The position numbers and the translations under genes are program-made. A stretch of 64,000 nucleotides of DNA, from assembly GCA_030490835.1 (NCBI GenBank), contig CM059972.1, forward strand, positions 31,599,452 through 31,663,451. Direction: 5' to 3'. Of this stretch, positions 46,701-58,700 are shown in pieces. A model generated the notes under the pieces. It did not search any database. It saw nothing but the letters and a program-made list of their open reading frames with translations, and was not told the DNA's origin. The first letter of the stretch is position 1; every line of letters begins with the position of its first letter. The stretch is from Annona cherimola (taxonomy: Eukaryota; Streptophyta; Magnoliopsida; Magnoliales; Annonaceae).

Positions 46701-49700
46701 ACCTATAAAGTCATTTCCTCCTTATTCATCACTTCTCCATATTCCACTTTTTCCCCCTCTTTTATGAATCTTTCCCTAATTCTCAAATACAGAAGCATAT
46801 TTGTACAAGGTCAACGTCCATCAGATGAAACATTTTCAGATGCAGAAGGGTTGTAAAAACGAAAAATGTACAAATTCATTGTCAAATTCACATGCGGTTG
46901 AAATATCACAAAATTATACGATTAAACCTAGGGGTGCATGCCGAGCGGCTTCTACCCGGCCCGGCCGAGTACCAAATAACCTGATTGCAGGTTTTTAAAA
47001 AGTACATATTTATACATTAGTATTGGGTTTTACCCGGCCTGGAGTATATTAGTACTGGGTTGAGATTAACACTAGTACCAGCCCTGCCCGCCAGAAAACC
47101 GTTTACGAAAGCACAAAAGCAAGCACCTTCAGGCCGTCTAAAGCGAGCAAAAAAAAAAAAAAAAACGTAATCGGTGCTGTCAAATCGATGCTTATATCGT
47201 AAACATTTTTAACAGAGCAAAGCACATATATCAATGCAACAAATTCACTTATGTGAACAACCAACAAGAAGTAGGGGTGTAACTGTTGGGAATTTTCAAA
47301 ATCTCGTCTTTCTTGCTTTTATTTCTTTTTCCGTTTGATATGAAATAATAAAACGTTTCTGAAACGTTTGATATGAAACGTTAAAACGTTTCTGAAATTG
47401 AATTGGGCCTTGGCAGTTTCATACGTTTCTCAATTCAAACATCCATACATTTCAATTTTTTACTATTATAAATAGGATATGTGCACAACAATTTCATACA
47501 GCCACAGAGTCAATTTCACGTTCCACAGAAGCAATTGTTTAACAGCTTTCATTCCGTTCTTGGTATTTCATTTTCCTCAATTTTATTCCATTCAAAACTT
47601 GTTGTTTCCTTGATCAAGTGTTTGGAATCTAGAAGGGAAGTTGTTTCCATTCTAGATTAGGTACTCTCTTTGTATCCTGGGGGCAAATTGTTGTAACTCT
47701 AAACAGCTGTGAGGGTGTAAATATTGCCTTAAGGAAAGTGACGATTGTAACACGCCTGGAGGAGTAACCTATTTTGGTTTGCATAATTTCCACTTTCCTT
47801 AAAAAAAATTTTATTTCCAAGTCCGTGCCCCAACACTCTTAAGGCAATATTTACATTTTTCATTTTCCTAAATGGCCCCCTAATCTACTATCCTCATTGC
47901 TATCCTCATTGCTAAGCCTGATATCCCAAGATTGGATGCCTGTGTTGGCACCAACTTCAAAAGGTGGCAACAACAACTTCACCTCTACCTAACCCACCTT
48001 GGAGTTGTCTACGTTCTTACCAACCCGAAGCCTGAAGAAACCACGGATGAGACACTGCAGCAGCAACGCAAAAGAATAAAGTGGGAGATGGACAACTACA
48101 TCTGCAAAGACCACATCGTCGAATCTCTATCAGACTCTCTCTTCAATGCATACCAGAAGGTGGACATGGCCAAAGAAATTTGAGACTCACTTCAGCACAA
48201 GTACAACACGGATGATGCAAGTATCAAGAAATTTCTTGTAAGTGATTTCCTTGAATACACTATGACTGACGATAAGCTAATCCTTGATCAAGTTCATCAG
48301 ATCCAGCATATCGTCAATCAACTTGAGTCTGAGGGCAGTAAGATAGATGAGTCCATTCTTGTAAGTACTATTATTGCAAAATTGCCACCTAGTTGGAATA
48401 ACCACCGCAAGAATTTGAAACAAATGAAAGGTCTCATGAGTTTAGATGAACTTGATCTTAACCTTCGTACTGAGGAAAAATCTAGACAAAGTGAAAAGAA
48501 AGACGAGCAAATTCAATCTAAAGCTCATATGGTTGAATCTCAAAATCGGGTGACAATTAGCAATAATCAACCCTTTAGAAAATTTAACTTAAATACCAAT
48601 AAAACCATTGCTAAGAAGAAAAAGAGACCTTGTTATTATTGCAAAAAGATGGGACATTTGAAAAGAGAGTATAGGCTTCTCAAAAAGAAGAATAACACTC
48701 AAAAGGGTCCTGAGGCACATTTGACTGAAAAAAAATTTATTGCTATGATTTCTGAAATTTATGCTGTGAGTGATGATCAGACCTGGTGGCTTGATTCTGG
48801 GGCTACTAGGCATGTATGCAACGATAGAAATCAGTTTAAAACCTATGAATCTAGTAATAATGGAAATGGTTTATTCATGGGTAACTCATCTACCACCAAA
48901 GTGATAGGGTCAAGGACTATTATCCTGAAACTGACTTCTGGAAAATCACCACCCTTACAAATGTGCTTCATGTACCAGAAATTCGCAAAAACCTGATCTC
49001 GGTTAGCCTTCTTAGCAAATATGGTTTTAAATTGGTATTTGAGTCAGATCAAATTATTATTACAAAAGGAGGTATTTTTATTAGGAAGGGTTATGTTGTA
49101 GACGGCATGTTTCGCCTGAACGTGAATAATGGATCATCTTCTTCTGCTTATATTGCTGATTCATTTTCTTTATGGCATGATAGACTAGGTCATGTTAATT
49201 TTAGAAGTATGGACACTATGATGAAATTAGGATTAATTCCTAGATCACCAAATGAATCAACTGATAAATGTAAAGTGTGTTCAAACTAAAATTACTAAAA
49301 AGCCATTTCAAAAAGTAGAAAAAAATTCAGAATTATTGGGTTTAATTCATTCTGATATATGTGATATGGAAAATAACCTAACAAGAGGTGGTAAAAGATA
49401 TTTTATAACATTTATAGATGATTTTAGTAAATATACTTATGTTTATTTGCTAAGAACTAAAGATGAAGCTTTAGAAAAATTCAAATCTTATAAAGCTGAA
49501 GTTGAAAATCAACTTGGTAAAACCATTAAAACTCTAAAATCAGACAGAGGTGGTTAATATTTATCAAATGACTTTAATGATTTTTGTGAAAATGTTGGCA
49601 TAATTCACCAAGTAACAACTCCATATACACCTCAACAGAATAGAACGGCAGAAAGGAAAAATAGAACATTGGTTGAAATGGCAAATTCAATGTTAATAAA

Positions 49701-52700
49701 TGCAAATCTAAGTATAGGTTGGTGGGGTGAAGCTTTATTAACAGCTTGTCACATTCTTAACAGAATTCCACATAAGAAGACTAAAGTCACTCCTTATGAA
49801 TTATGAAAAAATAAGGCACCTAATCTTAAATATTTTAGAGTTTGGGGTTGTAGAACCTTACTAAGATTACCTAATCCTAATAGACCTAAATTAGGACAAG
49901 GAGGAATAGAATGCATATTTTTAGGGTATGCAATAAATAGCAAAGCCTAACGATTTGCAGTAGTAGAGTCTAACAGTCCAATTCAACAAAATACTATTAT
50001 TGAATCCAGAGATGCTGATTTTTATGAAAATACTTATAAAACTATTCCTAAGCTCGGTAATAATGATGAAGCTTCTTCTTTTCAACCATTGGATAAATCT
50101 ATAAGTAATGATTCTGCATTTGCAGACAAACCTATAGAAAATGATAATGAAAATATGAGAAGAAGTAAAAGAGCAAGGAAAGATAATTATAATCGCTTTG
50201 GGCCTGATTTTCAACTATACCTAGTAGAAGGATCCAGAGATAATATAAATGAGGAACACATGGTTGTTCTTTATACTGAAGGGGATCCAACTACTTATGA
50301 CGAGGTCATGAAATCTCCAGATGTATCATACTGGAAAGAAGCGATCCAAGATGAAATGGATTCAATAATGGGAAATGGAACTTGGACATTAGTTGATTTA
50401 CCACTAGGCTCTAAACCTATAGGTTGTAAATGGATTTTTAAAAAGAAATTAAAAGTTGATGGATCAATCGATAAATTTAAAGCTAGATTAGTAGCCAAGG
50501 GGTTTAGGCAAAAGGAAAGTATAAATTTCTTTGATACCTATGCTCCAATAGCTAGAATTTCAACCATTAGATTATTAATGGCCCTAGCTTCTATCTATCA
50601 CCTTGAAATTCATCAAATGGATGTAAAAACTGCATTTCTAAATGGAGATTTAGATGAAGAAATTTATATGGAACAACCTGAAGGATTTATAATGCCTGGA
50701 CAAAAAAAAAAGTTTGCAAACTGATAAAATCATTATATGGTTTAAAACAAGCACCTAAGCAATGGCATGAAAATTTTGATCAAGTTGTGTATTATCAAAT
50801 GGGTATAAATTAAACCAATCAGGCAAACGTGTTTATAGTAAATTTACTGCAAATAGAGGAGTTATTATATGTTTATATGTAGATGATATGCTCATTTTTG
50901 GGACTGACATTGATATTATTGAAGAAACTAAGAGTTTCCTGTCAGTTAATTTCGATATGAAAGATATGGGCAATGCAGATGTTATTCTTGGCATCAAGAT
51001 TATCAAACATGGTAAAGTATTTTCTCTTTCTCAATTGTATTATATTGAAAAGGTACTCAAGCGATTTAATCATTTTGACGCTGGAGTAGCCTCAACTCCT
51101 TTTGATCCCAGCATTAAGTTGTGTAAAAATGATGAACGATCTGTAGCCCAGCTTGAGTATGCTAAAGTGATTGGAAGTTTGATGTATGTCATGTATTGCA
51201 CTCGACCAGATATTGCTTACGCTGTGGGTGTACTAAGCAGGTTCACTAATAATCCAGGATATACACATTGGAATGCAATTTATAGGGTATTAAAATATTT
51301 AAAAAAGACCATTACTTATGGATTGCATTTCAGTGGCGAACCCACCGTATTGGAAGGATACAGTGATGCAAGTTGGATTTCAGACACCAAGGAATCCATG
51401 TCTACTAGTGGTTGAATTCTTACCATTGGAGGAGCTGCTATTTCGGCTTCTAAAAAGCAAACCTGCATTACACATTCTACTATGGAATCCGAATTCCTTG
51501 CCTTGGCCGTAGCAGGGAAAGAGGCAGAATGGCTTAGAAATTTATTAATTGAAATTCCCATTTGGCCTAAGTCAGTGTCTCCTATTTATTTGCATTGTGA
51601 CAGCGAAACAACTCTATCAAGGGCATACAATAAGACTTATAACGGTAAATCAAGACATATTGCATTGAGACACAACTATGTAAGGCAATTGCTCCAAGAT
51701 GGAGTGGTAAATATTGTTTTTGTAAGATCCAAGTGAAAATTTGGCAGACCCACTTACAAACGGCCTTACTCGGAATGTGGTCTGGAAAACGGCAAGAGGG
51801 ATGGGACTTAAATCCACATGTAATGAGTTGCAATGACTGAAACTCAACTCTAAGCTTGTAACCCATGTGTAGAGTTCAATGAGCAAAGTATGTTATTTCG
51901 CAACTTGCAAGCACTGGTTATATTTATTTATTTAATTTTGCATCCCTTAGGCAGTGCTTGGTTCCTGTAATGTATTTATGAGGATGAGTGTATTATACTC
52001 TTAATGGATCTAAAACCTTTGTGTTGGAGTATTTAATTACAGAGTACTCTAAATAGATCCACCTATATGAGGCCGCTTCTGTTTCCGGAGTGTGTGGGTT
52101 CACTCTGAGGTGCTCATGAAACTGGGATATTGACACATGGCCATAAAAGTGTCACCTTTATAAACACTTGATACTATTTGAAATCTTATATGTGGGGTAT
52201 TTCCGATCTATCAAATGGGGTCGACAATTCAAAGCCCTGGCTACTGAACACCTCGCTAGATCTTGAGATATTTTCACTAAATGAAGGTTCAAGTCTAACC
52301 GACACCTTTAATTATGTATGAGATTTTCTTGGTTTTGAGTGGAATTGAATTTAGTTTTGAAAATGGCGGGGAAATGTTGGGAATTTTCAAAATCTCGTCT
52401 TTCTTGCTTTTATTTCTTTTTCCGTTTGATATGAAATAATAAAACGTTTCTGAAACGTTTGATATGAAACGTTAAAACGTTTCTGAAATTGAATTGGGCC
52501 TCGGCAGTTTCATACGTTTCTCAATTCAAACATCCATACATTTCAATTTTTTACTATTATAAATAGGATATGTGCACAACAATTTCATACAGCCACAGAG
52601 TCAATTTCACGTTCCACAGAAGCAATTTTTTAACAGCTTTCATTCCGTTCTTGGTATTTCATTTTCCTCAATTTTATTCCATTCAAAACTTGTTGTTTCC

Positions 52701-55700
52701 TTGATCAAGTGTTTGGAATCTAGAAGGGAAGCTGTTTCTATTCTAGATTAGGTACTCTCTTTGTATCCTGGGGGCAAATTGCTATAACTCTAAACAGCTC
52801 TGAGGGTGTAAATATTGCCTTAAGGAAAGTGACGATTGTAACACGCCTGGAGGAGTAACCTATTTTGGTTTGCGTAATTTCCACTTTCCTTAAATTTTTT
52901 TTTATTTCCAAGTTCGTGCCCCAACAGTAACTTGGGGAGGGTATCAACGGGTCGACCCGTTGGGTACCCTAAAATGGGTAGGGCAGATTCCTATTTTATA
53001 CCCATAGGGTAGGGCAAGTTCCAAGAGAGTAGGGTAGGTTCCAAGTAAAAAAAAAATACCCGTTTCAATTAAGGTATGGTAGGTTCCAAGGTCTGGGTAC
53101 CCAAAAACGGCTCGAATTATTAATATATGCTTAATATAAATTTTTTAAATATCTTTCATAGTGAAAAATATAAATATATTCTTTAAATATACAGAAAATT
53201 GTTTACTTTGTCAATTATTAGTAGATTTATTGAATGTATTTGAAAAATTATATTACGATCATCTTGATTTTAAGTTTTTTAGTAACACTTGTAATAAAAT
53301 TATAATTTTCAAATATAGCATAAAGACTATTTTAAAGAACCGATTTGGAACCTAAATTGGAACCAACCCAATCTTAAAAAGATAGGGTAGAGTATGCTTA
53401 GAACCAACTCGACCTAAATTAACGTAAGGTATGAGTTTTTGATAATAGGATAATGGTAGAGTCGATCCCAAACCAGACCTACCCGACCCAAGTTGCACCC
53501 CTAACAAGAATTGTTTAATGGCTCTCTGTCACAACATTATTCAGAATAAATCAACTTTCAAAACAGTATCATATCAAACACATTTGACAAAGCAAAGACA
53601 CATAATATAATATAGTAATATATAGTACAATATAATGTAACACAACAAATTCACAGATGCATGCAACCAACAGGAATTATTAAATGGCTCAGTCACAGTT
53701 TTATTTAGAATAATTCAGACCCAAATGCAAACTCCACAGTAGCTCATATAATTATTTTAAATTTTATTGCAGAAATGTTCTCTATATAATTACTTTAAAT
53801 TTTATATTTTGAATTTATTACAGAAACGTCTCGATATAATTATTTTAAAATTAATATTTTTAAATTTATTGCAGCATGAAAATGAGAATCAAATCAGTTA
53901 TCAAAATACTGCAATCCAATACTTAATACCTGTGAGGAAACATTTGATATTGGGCCATCATCAGCTTCTTTATGCCTATCTTCCTCAATCACTTTCTGTA
54001 ATCTAAAACCTGAACTATAATCTTCCTCCTGGTGAAACTGCTTTCTAAGAGAGATATTACTGCATACAGAAATTGGATCAACAGATGTCTCTGACAAAGA
54101 TTTTCTGCCAGAGCCACGGCTCTCCACTACAGATGCTAGATTTTGTCTGGCAAGAGATTCTATGCGAGATTGGGATGCATCATGGTTAAGATGAGAAGCA
54201 AAGCCTGTCACAGTGGAGCAGTTCTTAAAAACAAGAGGACCTTTATCAGGAGCAGCTTGGCGACCAATGGACTGCTCATTCTTCCCCATGATCAATATTT
54301 CAACCTGAAACAGCACAATAAGAATAAGAGAATAATAAAAAAAAAAAAACTTTAACAGAGTACAGAAGTGAGAGGCGTTTTTCCATTGACCTGATTTGAT
54401 GGCTCTTTCTTGCATCCTCCAAACGCAACAAGGAATGCCCGATCTTTATGTTGAACAAGCACAAGGGAAAATCCCTGAATATTAACATGTCCATCTCAGT
54501 AAGTGTAAAGCATGAGACAATTGAAAATATCATGCCTCAGCCCTATCAGCTTACATCAATAATAGAAAACTGACTACGTAATTGCTTTCTTGAATGTAAC
54601 CAATGCTGTTTGATTGACAAATTATGAGTGGCTTCTTCCCTTCTAAGAAAAAGAAACAATCAAACTGACTCTTTACTCATGGTTCACAGCATCTATTCCT
54701 ATATATTTAACTCTTTGGCAGCTGCATCCTCAAGGGGACAGAGGAATTTTTTAAGGAAAAGCATATTGTTTGCAATGGAACTATCTTATTTGGCAAATTT
54801 AAGCTAAATGCAGCATGAGATAGATGCTCCCCTACATGGGGGAGTTCATGCATGAGATGGAGGCCCTATTGGACACTGACAGTCAGACAAGAACATGTGC
54901 ATAACTGTTAGAAAACATAACTGAATCAGAGGGGAGGGCAAAGAAGAAAATAAAAAAAAAAATTATTACTTTTCTTTAGCCATGAAATATTTTCCAATCT
55001 GTAAGTTCCCAAATCTAACAAAACAGAGACGATATGATAGGTAGATGGCCAAAACAGAAACAAAAACATTTATTTATCCTACCCATGAAATATCTGCTCA
55101 AGAAGTTCCCTATCTAAGAAAATAGGAAAATCTGTTATCATATCAGTCCTTCCCTTTCATGGACAAATTTAGAAAGGCCACTATCATAAATACTTCAGTT
55201 TTCTAATGATTACATTTTCCATATAGAGTTGTCTTCAATCAAGCCAAAAGCCCACGAAATCACCATAATTCCAGTTGCATATCCTACTAAATCTTTTAGA
55301 GGGAAAAGAAAAGAAAAAGAAAAAAATCCAGAAAATCCTTGTAGCCAAAGGGACGATGAGTAACCAAATGGTTCTATGCCTCTTGTACTTGAACTATTGA
55401 GCCCCAACTAAGAATGGTATCTTTTGCTCTTGACTGAAATACAGCTAAATGCCCTGGTAACTGAGGGCTTTACACATCCAAATGATAGAAGACAAGCTAC
55501 CAGGTATCACATCCTACCTAGGGGTGCAACCCAATCCTAAATTAAGTAAGGTAGGGGTAAGATAGAAAAATTTTACCCATGGGTACGAGTAAAGTAGAAG
55601 TCATTACCCAACCCTCCAAATAGGGTAAGCACGTTGGGTACTCGAAATTGACCTAGACGGATACCCCCATGGGTGCCCTGATATATAAATAATTATATAT

Positions 55701-58700
55701 GTGTGTGTATAAATTAATATGTGATTTTCATCCCACGGCCCACTCATTCGTGTGCATAACGTGATAGTGGTCAGCAACTCAGCACACCACTTGCCTGGCT
55801 TCCTGTCCTGAGCCCCCAAATATCTATTCCTAAAATTTTCATCCCACCTTTGCAAACCCTTCATCTAAACCTAGAAGCACTTCCCAATCTTAGCACTTAC
55901 CTGCTGCCTTCGGAGCTTCACAGGTTCACAGCCTTCACTCCAGCGCAGAAGACGGAAAAAAAAAAAAAGTTGCAAGATGCAGATTTAATCTCGTGGACAA
56001 CATTCATGAGTTCTTTTTCTCCAACAGCCTGAATCTCTGGCTTCGTAGCTACCAATCATCTCCAAGGGATCAAGTCAAACCATCTTGTTTTGATAGCTAA
56101 GATGTCTTGTACATTTAAAAACCTACAGCCTCTCTAACGCACACCATTTTATGCGAAAGAGTTCTTTTGCTTTTTTTTTTTTTTTTAATAAAATGTTTCT
56201 TGGTTCTCGACAATAGCTCCACCGGCTCTCTCCATCCAAGTTCCTCGAAGAGTCGTCAAAATCAGGCAAGTCCATCCTTGGCGAGTAAGTAGCAACCCTT
56301 CTGCCTCCGCCGTGTTCTCCAACAGGTTCAGCATATTAAACAGTGCCTCGTCCACAAATCCCTCTCCCAAATGCAGCTGTTCTCCCGCAGCTGCCGCAAA
56401 TGTTGCATCCTCAGCTCTCGCCTGTGTCACCACCGGTGTAGCCTCAACCTTGAACTGCAGCGGCAGCGCAAATGTGTCTATGTTCACAACTTCACAACCT
56501 TCACTCCAATCTCGTAGCCCTGTCTCTGTTCCTCTATCTTCTCATCATTTCTCTTCCATCTCACTGCATCCTCTTTCATTCTCACCCCCTTCTTGCAGAT
56601 CTGTTGAAATCAGCTCAAATTTTGTCTCTCTGTCGAACGATGTTGTCTCCTTCTTCCAAATGCTACATCTTACTTTCCCATGCTCTTTTTTCCTTTTCTC
56701 TCATGATTAATTTTTTTACATGGTATTTTGTGGAAAATGAAATTTGAAATCAGCATCGTCTTATGTATAAATAACAATAAAATGAAACTAATTATAAAGT
56801 GTAAAGTGTAAAATGTAAATGACTATTTTTTTATATCGTTTAAAACAACAGATTAATATTTTTATTCACATGTTGTCACTGGTTATTATAAGAACCAATT
56901 TGAAATTGAAACCAGAACCGACCTTATAGGTAATGGGTAGGGTAGAGAATAATAGGAACTAACACTGTACGCAGGTAGGGTAGGATAGGCTTTTTAGAAA
57001 TAAGGCATGGGTGTACCTAAACCAAACCGATCCAAGTTGCACTCCTAATCCTACCTCAAATAGATGGTGTTGATTTCCCTAGTAAGGTCCCTGAACTAAA
57101 CAAATTCCCAAATATTTGCACTAAGATTTCCATTAACTAAATGACAACACTATAACCATCTTCTCCATCAACAGACATGAAAGTAATAAAACAATAGCAC
57201 TCGAAAGCTTGGAAAAACAGAGAAATGGGATGACCAATATAAACTTTGAGATTGTCACTGGTGCAACAACAAGGTTTGCTAACTGTCCACAGTAGCATGA
57301 TTATAAATCATGGAAACAGTTTGCATGAAATAGATGTAGATATCACCCTCCTAGACCTCGGAGTTTCATTTATTGAAGTGATATGAAATAGGAAGAGACA
57401 TGTGGGTTCCTAGAAGCCACTTCCCATTAAAAGGATGTGTAGCCAAGCATTTTTTAAACCAAAATTAGCTCCCAACCTCTACTCAGCACTTCCAGTGCCA
57501 AAAAGTTTGCAAAGGAAATAAAAGGAAGAACATTCCTGGTTGCTCAACTACCATGGTTTTCTTCTACCCAACTTACCACTAAGATGACGGTGGTAAAATA
57601 TTTATACTTAGCACAGCATCTTGAAATCCAAAAACCAATAACTGAAAAAATTTGAAGTTATATGCATACTACAGGTCGTATGCATAAAACCTGTTTGAAT
57701 TGCAATTTGGACCCAGCTATTGAATCATATTTCTTTCCGGACTATAGAAGTATCAATTGTTGAAATGAATGATGATACTTTATGAAACAGTTCAATTACA
57801 GAAAAACACATCAGCAGGCAGTTTCTATGGACATCATTCACCACTAGAAATCCAATAAAAATTCAATGAAAAAAATTAACCATGATTCACCTTGTTGGTT
57901 GTGACAGATGAAGGTGGTGCTGTAACAGCCACATTCCACTCAACTTTTAGAACATCAAAGACCACGGTATCTGTCAGTCCTAAGGGAACAAAATTGAAAA
58001 GAGAAATTAGAGTAAATCGACACTATGGTTAATGCCACAATTGAGAACATTTAGATAATATCCGCATAAATGTACAAACCACATCCACTATTGAGTACCA
58101 TGATTCTGGCCTTTCTTGCTGTTTTAATTCTATAGCCTTGATACAGGAGCAAATGTGATTCAAACATTTACGTAAAACCTGTGGGACTATACATCTGGTA
58201 AGAGGGGTGTGGGGTTCAGCATAACACAGCCAAGGTATGAATCATACAAAACATGTTTTATGTTTACTAAGCTATGCACTTGATGGTCTTTTGCTTTCTT
58301 TTGTATGTGCAGATTCAAGGGAATGGATGATGTGATTAGAATACAGTTGCAAACCAGTAGGCCATAGATGCAAGAGAAGTTTACACGTAACAATCCCAAT
58401 GCTGGAGTTGTCTGAAAGTTAGAAGATGCATTGACCTCCAACTTTAATGACTTAGCAGTAGAAATATCCAATATGTGCACAAATTCACTCAAGCATCATA
58501 ATGCTATGTATAAAGGTCCCGGTTGTGCATCCATCCAGATCGAAATACATCATCTCCCCATAACTCTCTGGCATTGCAGAAAAATTTAGAAAAAAAAAAA
58601 TTCTGAAAACCATTTACTTTCTCAAAGAAAAAGGAGTTATTTGCACTCGTACCTATTGAATTTTTATACAAATTTCAGATATGCCTATGACATGAAACTT

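Larger units (their letters stand above)
47284..52926 (+). mobile_element. Ty1/copia LTR retrotransposon, full length, 5643 bp
   Basis: Two LTRs of 552 bp (47284-47835 and 52375-52926), starting TGTTGGG and ending CCCAACA, flanked by a perfect 5-bp duplication GTAAC (47279-47283 and 52927-52931). Domain order is GAG, protease, integrase, reverse transcriptase, RNase H, so it is copia rather than gypsy. It lies in antisense orientation within a kelch-gene intron. The coding part is broken by several stops and frameshifts. The LTRs differ at 9 positions plus a 5-position A/T-tract shift. Confidence 0.95.
47272..53503 (+). mobile_element. Non-autonomous hAT-type element (584 bp net) split by a copia element
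   Basis: Left end 'taggggtgtaac' continues after the copia insertion as 'ttggggagggtatcaacg'; right end 'cccaagttgcacccct' plus A. The flanks 'acaagaag' (47264-47271) and 'acaagaat' (53504-53511) form an 8-bp duplication with one mismatch. The subterminal 'agggtagg(t)ttc' motifs are shared with 12353-13295 and 55519-57047. Removing the copia element and one copy of its 5-bp duplication leaves 584 bp. It sits in an intron of the kelch gene and encodes nothing. Confidence 0.8.

Noticed and set aside
46925..47110. A fourth complete hAT-type element
   Set aside because: Only one end-like motif is present; no opposite end or duplication.
56312..56710. 132-codon open frame on the plus strand inside the hAT-type element
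   Set aside because: It is largely the antisense of the CBF/DREB1-like fragment and then a Ser/Pro/Leu-rich stretch without a family.
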